The notes under the pieces: model-generated
Seen by the model: the letters and a program-made list of their open reading frames with translations, nothing else
Databases searched by the model: none
What the model was told of the DNA's origin: nothing
Source: Candidatus Kouleothrix ribensis
GTDB lineage: Bacteria > Chloroflexota > Chloroflexia > Chloroflexales > Roseiflexaceae
Assembly: GCA_016722075.1 (NCBI GenBank)
Contig: JADKGW010000001.1
Span: 4,898,001 to 4,962,000 of the forward strand
DNA: 64,000 bases
Direction of reading: 5' to 3'
Position numbers and translations under genes: made by a program
In this document: positions 35,975 to 45,800 of the stretch, piece after piece
Layout of the letters: every line of letters starts with the position of its first letter
Position numbering within the stretch: the first letter of the stretch is position 1

Positions 35975-36211
35975 CTAGGTGTTGAAGAACACCTTGTTCT
36001 TCTCGGTAAAGCTGGCCCACTGCTCGGGCACCGCATCTTCGGCGAAGATCGCCTCGACCGGGCACTCTGGCTCGCAGGCCCCGCAGTCGATGCACTCGTC
36101 GGGGTTGATGTAATACTGGTCGTCGCCCTCGTAAATGCAGTCGACCGGGCAAACTGCCACGCACGACGCGTCTTTGACGCCAATACACGGCTCGGCGATG
36201 ACGAAAGCCAT
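35975..36211 (-). CDS. 7Fe ferredoxin (second of two)
   Basis: A 78-residue paralogue of the adjacent ferredoxin with the same cluster ligands (Cys9, 17, 21, 40, 43, 46, 50). Differences are confined to Y3F, T12V, A16S, S53E, A74V and the C-terminal GlyAsn-type change; none touches a ligand. AGGAG lies 7 nt before the ATG, so each copy has its own ribosome-binding site and about 320 bp separate them, suggesting separate transcription and perhaps different regulation. Confidence 0.93.
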   Translation of the reverse strand: MAFVIAEPCIGVKDASCVAVCPVDCIYEGDDQYYINPDECIDCGACEPECPVEAIFAEDAVPEQWASFTEKNKVFFNT

Positions 36212-36300
36212 TCCAGACTCCTGCTATGGCTCGCCTCAGAATTTCCGAGACGCGCTAAGCATAGCACTGCCGCGCGGGCCTGTCTGCTACTTTTGTTCCA

Positions 36301-36996
36301 TTAGCCATCGACGATACGCGCGAGGCCGGCGCGGTCGAGCACGATCACGCGGCCGCGCTCGAGGCGCACCAGCCCCTCCTGGGCCAGCTGGCGCAGCGCC
36401 CGCCCGGCGATCTCGCGCACGGTGCCGGTGCGCTCGGCCAGCTCTTGATGCGTCAGCACCGCCGCGCCCTCGCCGGCCTCGTGCAGCAGCTGGCGGGCCA
36501 TGCGCTCGCGCACCGAGCGGAAGGCCAGATCTTCGACCAGCACCACCAGGTCGCGCAGCTCGCCGGCCAGCTCGCGCAGCGCAGCCAGCGCCAGGTCGGG
36601 GTGCTTGCGAATCAGCGCCAGCAGGTCGCCGCGCGGCAGCAGCAGGCAGTGGACGGGACTCATAGCGCGGGCGGTGCTGGGGTTGGGGTGATCGTCGAAC
36701 AGCGGCACGGCGTTGAAATTCTCACCGACGCCAACCATCGCCAGCACCTGCTCGCGGCCATCGGGAGCAGTGCGCGACAGGCGCACGCGGCCGCGGCGTA
36801 CGAAGAACAGCCCTGGCGGCTGCTCGCCCTCGAGCATAATATACTCGCCAGGGCGGTATTCGCAGCGCAGAACCTTGCGCGCAATATCCGCTAACGTTTG
36901 CTCATCTAGGTTAGCGAAAAAGGCGATCTCGCCGAGTTCATGTGGTGATATCACAGATTGGGCAGCTTGCTCATGCTGTTGCGTGCGACATTTCAC
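36301..36996 (-). CDS. Crp/Fnr-family transcriptional regulator
   Basis: A 231-residue regulator. The cyclic-nucleotide-binding beta barrel spans about residues 25-140 (FFANLDEQTLADIARKV, EYIMLEGEQPPGLFFV) and a winged helix about 155-225 (LTHQELAERTGTVREIAGRALRQL). It lacks the N-terminal Cys cluster of Fnr, so it does not sense oxygen through an iron-sulfur cluster; the effector pocket lacks an evident cAMP Arg-Ser motif. I start it at GTG 36996, since no ATG lies between the predicted promoter and the conserved region; TATACT stands 7 nt before that codon, so the message may be leaderless. Another GTG at 36954 is possible. It is divergent from the M1 peptidase. Confidence 0.85.
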   Translation of the reverse strand: MKCRTQQHEQAAQSVISPHELGEIAFFANLDEQTLADIARKVLRCEYRPGEYIMLEGEQPPGLFFVRRGRVRLSRTAPDGREQVLAMVGVGENFNAVPLFDDHPNPSTARAMSPVHCLLLPRGDLLALIRKHPDLALAALRELAGELRDLVVLVEDLAFRSVRERMARQLLHEAGEGAAVLTHQELAERTGTVREIAGRALRQLAQEGLVRLERGRVIVLDRAGLARIVDG

Positions 36997-37003
36997 AGGC
37001 GTA

Positions 37004-37033
37004 AGTATACCACGCCACTGCGTAGGGTATAAT
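37004..37033. promoter_or_regulatory. Overlapping divergent -10 boxes
   Basis: TATACT on the minus strand (37009-37004) and TATAAT on the plus strand (37028-37033) face away from each other 18 bp apart. The first serves the Crp/Fnr gene, the second the M1 peptidase. The -35 boxes are poor on both sides, so activator-dependent expression is possible. Confidence 0.5.
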
Positions 37034-37189
37034 GCGCGCTGCCGGCCTGGAGCCGCCGCAAGCGCTGGGCGGGCCAGCGCCGCGCGAAGCACACGATGAT
37101 GCTAACCTGCGTGGTTATATGAAAGTAGGCCGTTCGCTTGCGCGGCGGTGTGCGGTGCTGCCGTGCTGCGCGCGACAACACCGCACAAA

Positions 37190-37218
37190 CTCTGCTCAAG
37201 GCGTAAACCGCCAGCAGC
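37190..37218 (+). repeat. Dispersed palindrome family 1, degenerate right arm (copy H)
   Basis: CTCTGCTCAAGGCG followed by TAAACCGCCAGCAGC aligns with copy D at 47264 over its whole length. It lies 22 nt before the M1 peptidase start, a position like that of copies A and D. Confidence 0.5.
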
Positions 37219-37240
37219 AAACACTCTAGAAAGGTATTGT

Positions 37241-38878
37241 ATGCGACGACAGCTGACACTGCTATGCAGCATAGCGATACTGGTAGCGTGTAGTGCCACG
37301 CCGGCACCCACCGCGCTGCCCACGCCGGCGGCAGTGGCGCCGACCAGCGCACCCAGCCCGACTGCGCCACCGACCAGCGCACCCAGCCCGACCACCACAC
37401 CCAGCCCGACCAGCGCACCCAGCCCGACCAGCGCACCCAGCCCGACCAGCACACCCAGCCCGACTGCGCTGCCGCTGGCGGATGCACCGCTGAACCCGCA
37501 AGACCAGGCGGCGGCGCTGCGGCCCGAGTTCGTGGGCGACCTGGCGCGCGCAGGCGAGTGGAACCGCTACACAATCAGCGCCGAGATCGACCCGGATGCG
37601 CGCACGCTGATCGGCCGGATGCGCCTGGAATACACCAACCGCGACGGCGTGGCGCTCGATCGGCTATACTTCCACCTGTACCCGAACCTGCCCGACTTCG
37701 GCGGGCGGCTGGAGGTGCGGCAGGTGCAGGCCGACGGCGCCGGCGCCGAGGTGGTATACGAAGCCCGCCGCTACCTGCTGCGGGTGAACCTGCCGCAGCC
37801 GCTCGCGCCCGGCGCGCGCACCACGATCGTAATCGCGTGGAGCACCAGCGCGCCCGAGAATGCCAGCCAGCGGCTGTATGGCGCATTCAACAAAGAGGCC
37901 GGCGTGCTGGCGCTGGCCTCGGCCTACCCGATCGTGGCAGTCGTGCGCGGCGGGCAGTGGGACATTGGCCGGCCCGACCCGCAGGGCGACTTCGTGAATA
38001 GCGAGACTGCGCTGTACGACGTGACGCTGCGTGCGCCGGGCGACTGGCTGGTGCTGACGACCGGCCGGGTGATCGACCGGAGCGACCAGGCCGGCACAGC
38101 GGTGCTGCGGATCGTGAGCGGGCCGCAGCGCGACTTCATGATTGCGCTGACGCAGCTCGAGGTAGCGACCGCCGAAGTTGCAGGCACGCAGATCAACTCG
38201 TACTACCGCGCCGACGACCGGGGCGCGGGCCAGAGCGCGCTGCAGGCGGCCGCCAATGCGCTGAGCGCGTTCAACAAGCGCTACGGGCCCTACCCGCTGC
38301 GCGAGCTCGACGTAGTCGAAATCGCCGCCGGCACCTTTCTGGGCGTCGAATACCCTGGCCTGATCGCAATCGAACAGAGCCTGTACGCCAGCGGCGACGG
38401 ACTCGAGATCACCGTGGCGCACGAGGTCGGCCACCAGTGGTGGTATAGCCAGGTCGGCAACGACGTGCAGACCAGCTCGTGGCTCGACGAGGCGCTGGCG
38501 AGCTACTCGCAGATCGTGTACCAGGAGGAGATCTACGGCCCGGCCGCAGCGGCGCAGGAGCTCGAGGGCTTCCGGCAGCGCTACCGGCGCGTGCTGGCGC
38601 AGGGGCTCGACGCGCCGGCGCAACAGCCGAACAGCGCGTTTCGCGGCAACTACGTGACGCTGGTATACGGCAAGGCCGTGCTGTTCTTCCAGGCCATGCG
38701 CGCGCAGATCGGCGATGCCGCGTTCGACCGCTTTCTGCACGACTACTACGCCAGCCAGCGCTACAACTATGTGAATGGCGACACACTGCGCGCCACGGCC
38801 GAGGCCAGCTGCGCCTGCGACCTGCGCCAGCTGTACGACGACTGGATCACGCGCGCGGTGCCGCTCGAGGTGCCGTAG
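37241..38878 (+). CDS. M1-family metallopeptidase lipoprotein
   Basis: A 545-residue zinc peptidase. The N-terminus is a lipoprotein signal (LLCSIAILVACS, lipobox Cys17), then a flexible segment of 18-bp-periodic PTSAPS repeats (about residues 28-78). The M1 domain follows: HEVGHQWW gives His394, Glu395 and His398, and Glu417 in WLDEALA completes the HExxH-x18-E zinc site. The usual GAMEN exopeptidase motif is replaced by GVEYPGL, as in many bacterial M1-like proteins, so aminopeptidase specificity is uncertain. The ATG at 37241 follows AAAGG. It should act on the outer face of the membrane. Confidence 0.92.
   Translation: MRRQLTLLCSIAILVACSATPAPTALPTPAAVAPTSAPSPTAPPTSAPSPTTTPSPTSAPSPTSAPSPTSTPSPTALPLADAPLNPQDQAAALRPEFVGDLARAGEWNRYTISAEIDPDARTLIGRMRLEYTNRDGVALDRLYFHLYPNLPDFGGRLEVRQVQADGAGAEVVYEARRYLLRVNLPQPLAPGARTTIVIAWSTSAPENASQRLYGAFNKEAGVLALASAYPIVAVVRGGQWDIGRPDPQGDFVNSETALYDVTLRAPGDWLVLTTGRVIDRSDQAGTAVLRIVSGPQRDFMIALTQLEVATAEVAGTQINSYYRADDRGAGQSALQAAANALSAFNKRYGPYPLRELDVVEIAAGTFLGVEYPGLIAIEQSLYASGDGLEITVAHEVGHQWWYSQVGNDVQTSSWLDEALASYSQIVYQEEIYGPAAAAQELEGFRQRYRRVLAQGLDAPAQQPNSAFRGNYVTLVYGKAVLFFQAMRAQIGDAAFDRFLHDYYASQRYNYVNGDTLRATAEASCACDLRQLYDDWITRAVPLEVP
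37342..37465 (+). repeat. Minisatellite encoding the PTSAPS spacer
   Basis: Near-perfect repeats of the 18-bp word ACCAGCGCACCCAGCCCG and shorter variants encode Pro-Thr-Ser-Ala-Pro-Ser units. All are multiples of three, so length changes keep the frame. Confidence 0.8.
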
Positions 38879-38931
38879 GCAGGGGGCGCGGCAGGCCGCT
38901 CTAGGGCGCTGCGCTGCTATCACTAACACGC

Positions 38932-39072
38932 GTTACGCGGTCGGCGTTTGTAGCCTTCGGCAGAGCGGTACGTTTCGGTTATGGCGCTTATTTTGGCGCT
39001 TCGCGCCAAAATTGGAAGTACAAAAAATAGCTGAGTAGCAGAGCGAACGCAGGCCGAATGCAGGCGTTACGC
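38932..39072. repeat. Dispersed palindrome family 1, element with decayed right arm (copy C)
   Basis: The left arm GTTACGCGGTCGGC ... GCCTTCGGCAGAGCGGTAC (38932-38971) is well conserved. The inner palindrome is ATTTTGGCGC-TTC-GCGCCAAAAT (38990-39012). The right side keeps GTAC and GCGTTACGC but is otherwise degenerate. Confidence 0.75.
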
Positions 39073-39110
39073 AAGCCACTACGTCAGTCGTGTCGCTAAC
39101 AAACCTGTGG

Positions 39111-39160
39111 GCTGCCCTGAGGCATGCGCGCAGAGCTGTGCAGCTGAGCGGCGGCAAAAT
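39111..39160 (+). repeat. Dispersed repeat family 3, copy 1
   Basis: Fifty bases align without gaps to 59388-59437 at 37 positions. The shared core is TGCCCTGnGGCATGCGCGCAG, and both end in GGCAAAAT. Confidence 0.6.
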
Positions 39161-39221
39161 TGCGCGCGCAGCCTATGCTACAATGGTGCCCAGACTTCCT
39201 CAGCAATGAAAGGAATGCGCG

Positions 39222-40649
39222 ATGACGGATACAGCGGAGTATCGCTTCGTACTGGCCGGCGAGCAGCGTGCCGGCGTGCCTTACACCGTGGCCTGCCCCT
39301 ACGACGGCGCGCCAATCGCCACGGTGCATCGCGCCGGGCCGGCCGATCTCGAGCAGGCGACGCAGGCGGCGGTGCGCGCATTCGCGGCCACGCGCGCGCT
39401 GCCGGGGCACCGGCGCGCGGCGGTGCTGCGCAAGGTAGCCGACACGATCGCGGCGCGGGCGGAGGAGCTGGCGCGCACGATCGCGCTGGAGGCCGGCAAG
39501 CCGATCAGGCAGGCGCGCATCGAGGTCGGCCGCAGCGTCGGCACCTTTGCCACCGCCGCCGAGGAGGCCACGCGCTTCCACGACGAAGTGCTGCACCTCG
39601 ACGCGCTGGCGGGCGGTGAGGGCCGGCCGGCGATCGTGCGGCGCTTCCCGATCGGGCCGATCGCGGCGATTGCGCCGTTCAACTTCCCGCTCAACCTGGT
39701 GTCGCACAAGCTGGCCCCGGCGATTGCGGCCGGCTGCCCGGTGGTGCTGAAGCCGGCCTCGCAGACGCCGATCTCGGCGCTGAAGCTGGCCGGAATCATC
39801 CTCGAGGCCGGCTGGCCGGCCGAGGCGCTGAGCGTGCTGCCGATCAACAGCCGCGACGCCGCGCCGCTGGTGGAAGACGATCGCTTCGCGCTGCTGACCT
39901 TCACCGGGTCGCCGGCTGTGGGCTGGGCTATGAAAGGCCGCGCCGGCCGCAAGCGCGTGACGCTCGAGCTGGGCGGTAACGCCGGCGTGATCGTGCATGA
40001 CGACGCGAACCTGGCGTTTGCGGCCGAGCGCTGCGTGGTGGGCGGCTACTCGTACGCCGGCCAGAGCTGCATCAGCGTGCAGCGCGTGTTCGTACACGCG
40101 GGCGCCTACGAGCAGTTTATGGACGCGTTTGTGCCCAGGGTGCGCGCGCTCAAGGTCGGCCACCCACTCGACGAAGCCACCGACCTGGGCTCGGTGATCA
40201 ACGCCGACGAAGGCGAGCGCGTGGGCGCCTGGCTGGCCGAGGCGCGCGCGGCCGGCGCCGAGTGCCTGGTGGGCGGTGATGTACGCCAGGGCGTGGTGCA
40301 GCCGACGGTGGTGGTGCGGGCCGGGCCGGAGCTGAAGGTCAACCGCCAGGAGCTCTTCGCGCCGGTGGTGACGGTGCAGACGTATACGACCTTCGAGCAA
40401 GCCCTGGCGGCGGTGAACGATAGCAACTTTGGGCTACAGGCCGGCGTGTTCACCAACGACATCAAGCGCATATTCCAGGCCTACGAAGCGCTCGAGGTAG
40501 GCGGTGTGATGGTGAACGAGGTGCCGACCTGGCGGCTCGACCCCATGCCCTACGGCGGCGTGAAGCAGTCGGGCTTTGGGCGCGAGGGCCTGCGCTATGC
40601 GATCGAGGAGATGACCGAGCCGCGCTTACTGGTCATAAATCTGTCGTAA
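39222..40649 (+). CDS. NAD(P)-dependent aldehyde dehydrogenase
   Basis: A 475-residue ALDH-superfamily enzyme oxidising an aldehyde to its acid. The catalytic Cys283 is in AGQSC and the general-base Glu249 in LELGGN; the cofactor-binding Asn is in APFNFPLN and FTGSPAVG is the Gly loop. AAAGGA stands before the ATG. The sequence style (GGYSYAGQSCISVQRVFV, PTWRLDPMPYGGVKQSG) is close to lactaldehyde/glyceraldehyde-3-phosphate dehydrogenase-type members, but substrate cannot be fixed. It stands alone, bounded by repeat DNA and a convergent gene. Confidence 0.92.
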   Translation: MTDTAEYRFVLAGEQRAGVPYTVACPYDGAPIATVHRAGPADLEQATQAAVRAFAATRALPGHRRAAVLRKVADTIAARAEELARTIALEAGKPIRQARIEVGRSVGTFATAAEEATRFHDEVLHLDALAGGEGRPAIVRRFPIGPIAAIAPFNFPLNLVSHKLAPAIAAGCPVVLKPASQTPISALKLAGIILEAGWPAEALSVLPINSRDAAPLVEDDRFALLTFTGSPAVGWAMKGRAGRKRVTLELGGNAGVIVHDDANLAFAAERCVVGGYSYAGQSCISVQRVFVHAGAYEQFMDAFVPRVRALKVGHPLDEATDLGSVINADEGERVGAWLAEARAAGAECLVGGDVRQGVVQPTVVVRAGPELKVNRQELFAPVVTVQTYTTFEQALAAVNDSNFGLQAGVFTNDIKRIFQAYEALEVGGVMVNEVPTWRLDPMPYGGVKQSGFGREGLRYAIEEMTEPRLLVINLS

Positions 40650-40686
40650 GGCCCTGGCATGGTGTAGGTTTGCAAGTGAACGGTTA

Positions 40687-40709
40687 GCAGGTTAAGGCCG
40701 GCAACCTGC
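40687..40709. terminator. Possible hairpin between convergent genes
   Basis: GCAGGTT, 9 nt, AACCTGC between the ALDH and the convergent peptidase gene, inside an AACCTGCAACCC-type repeat patch. The stem is short and there is no T-run. Confidence 0.4.
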
Positions 40710-40724
40710 CATCCTGCAACCATT

Positions 40725-41702
40725 TCAACCTGCAACCCACTCGCGCCACTCGCTGGTCAGCTCGTCGAGCGACTTGCCGAGGATCTTGCGGTAGTTCGAC
40801 GAGCCTGGCGCGCGGCCGCTGCCGCTGGCATACAGCTGATCGACGGCATCCCAGCCATAGCGGCGGATCAGGAAATCGACGAACGAGGCCCACAGCTCGT
40901 AGGCATTGTCGGCCCCCGAGCGCTCGGCGGTGAGCAGCCGCAGTGGCACGCCGGCATTTTTGAGCTGGCGGGCGCGCTCGCGCCAGCTCGAGGCCTCGCA
41001 CTGATCGAGCCAGCGGATGCCGGCGATCCAGGTGGCCATACCCTCGTGCAAGATCGTGTCGGCCAGGCGCTGGTTCTGCTCGCCGTAACGCTGGGCCTCG
41101 AGGTGATGGCCCAGCTCGTGCATCACGATGGTCGTCGCGCGGCCTAGATCTTCGTCGGGGCGGTAGTACACCTCGACGCGGCGATCGGCGGTGTAGGCCA
41201 TGCCGCGCACGCCCCGCCGCGGCGGCACGCGGTAGAAGCCGATCGAGACGCGGCGCTTGAGCGTGGTGCCAAACTGATCTTCGGCGGCGCGCAGCACCCG
41301 CTCGAGCTTGGCAGCCCGCTCGGCGATCTGGTCGGGGCTGAAGGTATTCTTGCCGACATACAGGTCGAGCCGCTCTGTCTGGGCGACCAGCGTGCCGCGC
41401 ATGGCCGGGCCATCGCCGGGAATACGCGGTGGAGCCAGGCGTGGCGCGGGGCGGCGGGCCGGAACGCGCGGCGCGCGGTCGATCTCGGCGGCGAAGGTGC
41501 GCCGCAGCTGGATGCGCGTGGGCCGTGCGGGCGCTGGCAGGGCCACTGCGGCGGCCGGCGCAGCCGAGGCCGGTGCAATCGGCAACGCGACCTTCGGTGC
41601 CAGCTCGGCGGGCGGTAGCGTCAGCGGGCGCGCGGCGATCAGGCTCACAAGCGTGACACTACACACCAGCAGCACCAGCGCGCGGTAAGCGATGCGAATC
41701 AT
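40725..41702 (-). CDS. Secreted MA-like (gluzincin-type) peptidase
   Basis: A 325-residue putative metallopeptidase. The N-terminus is a hydrophobic signal or anchor (YRALVLLVCSVTLVSLIAA) followed by an Ala/Pro-rich spacer to about residue 90. The zinc motif HELGHH has His195 and His199, and the third ligand is probably the Glu in ILHEGMATW about 30 residues on, as in peptidase MA-like domains. The ATG at 41702 directly precedes the signal peptide. It is unrelated to the M1 peptidase nearby. Activity and substrate are unproven. Confidence 0.78.
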   Translation of the reverse strand: MIRIAYRALVLLVCSVTLVSLIAARPLTLPPAELAPKVALPIAPASAAPAAAVALPAPARPTRIQLRRTFAAEIDRAPRVPARRPAPRLAPPRIPGDGPAMRGTLVAQTERLDLYVGKNTFSPDQIAERAAKLERVLRAAEDQFGTTLKRRVSIGFYRVPPRRGVRGMAYTADRRVEVYYRPDEDLGRATTIVMHELGHHLEAQRYGEQNQRLADTILHEGMATWIAGIRWLDQCEASSWRERARQLKNAGVPLRLLTAERSGADNAYELWASFVDFLIRRYGWDAVDQLYASGSGRAPGSSNYRKILGKSLDELTSEWREWVAG

Positions 41703-41869
41703 GGCATCACACAGGCAATAGCTGCCACAGGCCACCCACACACGGGCGGCCGAGTTGCCTCGGTCGCGGCAGGCATAACGATTTCGGGAACTGCATGGAC
41801 GCTCATGTACCATAGGATGGCCTGAGTGTCAAGTTCCAGGACGTGTAACTTAACTGACTCAGAAGGGCG

Positions 41870-41875
41870 TATAAT
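41870..41875 (+). promoter_or_regulatory. -10 box of the malate synthase gene
   Basis: TATAAT 43 bp before the start codon. The -35 region (AACTTA with a 17-bp spacer) is weak, suggesting activator dependence. Confidence 0.6.
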
Positions 41876-41918
41876 CAACCGCAGACCCAATCATCAGCAT
41901 AACGAAGGAGCGCGGCGC

Positions 41919-43514
<1,596 letters not shown>

Positions 43515-43836
43515 GGACCGCCGATTTTTTTAGGCCGCCAGTGATACAGGTTTTGGCGTTCCAATGCGATCGGCCCTCAATTTGTTGTGCGATGCCTGGC
43601 TTTGCCAGGCAGCGCACAACAAAAGAGAATTTCGGGGGCGGCTTTGCCGCCCCCGAACCCCCACCATAAACCAAGCGATTAACCGGATTTGGTATGAAAT
43701 GCCAAACTCCTGGCCTCCACTCCTGCCAGAGGCGTCGAGAATGTTGTCGCTGGGAGTCCGTCGTGGTCGGCAGAGTTGGCGCATATGCGGACTTCAAGGA
43801 GAAGGGGGATCGCGGACGGCGCCATGTAGCGAGGGG
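43515..43836. other. Gap holding the second paired-hairpin repeat
   Basis: No gene seen. Apart from the repeat (43549-43697) the rest, 43698-43836, shows nothing I recognise. A minus-strand open frame here spells the same peptide as one across the 22354 copy, which reflects the repeat rather than a protein. Confidence 0.6.
43549..43697 (+). repeat. Dispersed repeat family 2, copy 2 (paired hairpins, intact)
   Basis: Hairpin 1 is TTGTGCG-AT-GCCTGGC-TTT-GCCAGGC-AG-CGCACAA; hairpin 2 is CGGGGGCGGC-TTT-GCCGCCCCCG; the tail is ACCATAAACCAAGCGATTAA and CCGGATTTGGTATGA. The leading part (TTGGCGTTCCAATGCGATCG then GCCCTCA, 43554-43578) matches words at 63094 and 63183. Confidence 0.85.
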
Positions 43837-44229
43837 TTAGGCCTCACTAGGCGCGACAACCTCGACCTTGATACGGTCTGGATCCTCACAGTACAGGGCG
43901 TAGGTGTTTGGCCCGCTGGCATACGGATACTCTGCCTCGTATAGAGTCGTGTAGCCGTTGGCCTTGACCCAGGCGGCGATGTGATCGACATGCGCCCTGG
44001 AGTTGCCCTGAAAGGCAAGGTGATTCAGGCCAACTCGCTTGCGGTGATAGCCAGCGCCAAGGTGTTGTTTCGGTGCGGGCAAGAAGCAGAAGTAGGCATG
44101 ACCTTCCTTGACATAGTTCATCCCACCCGACCAGCGGTCTTCTTCGTAGCCAAGAAACTGCATAAATGGTGTCCAGAAGGCGACCGACCTCTCAAGGTCA
44201 CTGACATAGATCTCGATGTGGTGGAGCAA
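43837..44229 (-). CDS. VOC-family protein (glyoxalase/dioxygenase fold)
   Basis: A 130-residue vicinal-oxygen-chelate protein. I start it at TTG 44229: AGGAG lies 7 nt upstream and the protein then begins MLHHIEIYVSDLERSVAFW, the standard VOC N-terminus with a metal-binding His. An in-frame ATG at 44256 would add nine unusual residues. GLNHLAFQ and a late Glu in DRIKVEVV supply the other probable metal ligands. VOC proteins include lyases, dioxygenases and resistance proteins, so the reaction cannot be assigned. Confidence 0.85.
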   Translation of the reverse strand: MLHHIEIYVSDLERSVAFWTPFMQFLGYEEDRWSGGMNYVKEGHAYFCFLPAPKQHLGAGYHRKRVGLNHLAFQGNSRAHVDHIAAWVKANGYTTLYEAEYPYASGPNTYALYCEDPDRIKVEVVAPSEA

Positions 44230-44352
44230 GTCCGTTCTCCTATCGCGGCCCAACATGCGCTTGCACCCGGTGCCGCTGGGGGGCCACGCGATCACAGTGA
44301 TTGTGGCGTATTCTGATGCCGCATGTCTTGGCGGCGGCCGCTGCGTACGGCC

Positions 44353-45628
44353 TTAGATCTTGCGGCGGGCCAGCGTAGCCCGGCCGATCTGCGCGAGCGC
44401 CAGGTCGTCTTGCGGTGGCTGAAACAGGCCGGCGCGCGCGTCGCGGAAGTAGCGCTCGAGCGGCAGGTCGCGCGTGAGGCTGAAGCCGCCGGCCACGCGC
44501 AGCGCCTGCTCGGTGGCGGCGCAGGCCGCGTTGGTACACAGGTACTTGGCGGCCGCGATCTGCTCCGACAGAGCCGGGCGCTGGTCGGGGTGCATGGCCC
44601 AGGCCTGCGCCGCGCTGTACAGCACCGCGCGGGCCGCGTCGAGCGTCACCTGGATCTGGCCGAGCCACTGCTGGATGTGCGGCAGCTCGGCGATCGGCAT
44701 GCCCAGCGACGAGGGCACCCGGCCGTTGGCGTAGTCGCAGGCGGCATCGCAGGCGGCCTGGCCGATGCCGAGGTACACCGCCGCGATCGTCAGGCTCCAG
44801 CCGTTGAGCCCCGGCCGCTGCCCCGGCGCCACCGGCGCGCCGATCGGCCGCCGGTCGATCAGCCAGCCCTCGGGCACCAGCACCTGCTCGTAGTACACAT
44901 CGTAGTTGCCGCAGGTGCGCAGGCTCAGGTTGTCGCTCCAGGTGTCGACCATGCGCAGGCCAGGGGTGCCGGCGGCTACGATCGCGCTGGCGACCTCGCC
45001 CTGGGGTGCGTCGGCGGCGGGCGGCAGCTGCACGCCAGTGACCAGGTAGCGCAGCGCCGGGCCGCCGGTGGCAAAGATCTTGTGGCCGTTGATCAGCCAG
45101 CCGGCGCTGGTGGGCGTGGCGGTGCTGGCCGGCACGCCGCCGCGCGAGATGCTGCCCAGCTCGGGTTCGGTGACCCCAGCGCGCGCAGCTCGTGCCGAAA
45201 CTCATACAGATCGAGCCGCGCGAGATGCTGCCCAGCTCGGGTTCGGTGACCAGCGAGTTGATCAGCCCACCCGCGCGCGCGATCGTCTCGCAGATGGTGG
45301 CGAACAGCGCGGCCGGCCATGCGCGCTCTTCGGCCACGCGCCCGAGGATCTGGATGGACATGGCGCTGGCCAGCGCGGTCGCGCCATCGCCCTGGGCCAG
45401 CCGCTCCTGGGCCAGCACGCTCTCAAATAGATCGGCGCCCTCGCCGCCGTACTCGCGCGGCAGCACCAGCCGCAAATAGCCGGCCTCGTGCAGGTCGGCG
45501 TAGTTCTCGAGCGGGAATGTGCCGGCACGGTCGTGTGCGCCAGCACGCTCGGCGAAGCGCGCCGCCAGCTCGCCTGCGAGCGCGACAAAGCGCTGCTGGC
45601 GCGCGGTCGGCGTGTATGCGATTGGCAT
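44353..45628 (-). pseudogene. Acyl-CoA dehydrogenase-like gene, frameshifted by a 76-bp insertion
   Basis: The N-terminal frame from 45628 reads an acyl-CoA dehydrogenase start (FPLENYADLHEAGYLRLVLPREYGG, ALASAMSIQILG, LVTEPELGSISRG) and then shifts frame. The C-terminal half (PASTATPTSAGWLINGHKIF ... AKYLCTNAACAATEQALRVAGG) is in another frame ending at 44353. A 37-bp block is present twice, 76 bp apart (45139-45175 and 45215-45251). Removing 76 bp rejoins the frames into a normal 399-residue protein. The family is an FAD enzyme desaturating acyl-CoA or oxidising related substrates. Either this is a recent inactivating mutation or an assembly error. Confidence 0.85.
45139..45251. repeat. 37-bp direct repeat around the frameshift
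   Basis: Identical 37-bp copies at 45139-45175 and 45215-45251 flank 39 bp that have no counterpart in the repaired gene. The extra 39 bp look coding-like but no second copy was found in the window. Confidence 0.9.
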
Positions 45629-45800
45629 GGGGTCTCCCCATTCTATAGCGCGCGGCCGGCAGCATGGCGCCGGCGGCCACGCCTGGCTCAGATTACGCCT
45701 GCGGCCCGCCCAGGATCGTCGAGGGGCGCGCGGCTTGGCGCGGGGTATTGTACTACGAACCCGGCGCCGCTGGTTGTGTCAAACAAATTGCTCAGAAATG

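Larger units (their letters stand above)
38879..39221. other. Repeat-rich gap before the aldehyde dehydrogenase
   Basis: No gene seen. It contains a family 1 element (38932-39072) and a family 3 copy (39111-39160). TACAAT at 39179-39184 is a possible -10 box for the downstream gene. Confidence 0.6.

Noticed and set aside
37664..38929. A 421-codon minus-strand frame opposite the M1 peptidase
   Set aside because: Antisense shadow of a gene with a complete HExxH-x18-E site; its own product has no recognisable domain.
41826..41918. Malate synthase start at the in-frame ATG 41826
   Set aside because: It lies before the TATAAT box at 41870; the ATG at 41919 has GAAGGAG 8 nt upstream and the usual protein start.
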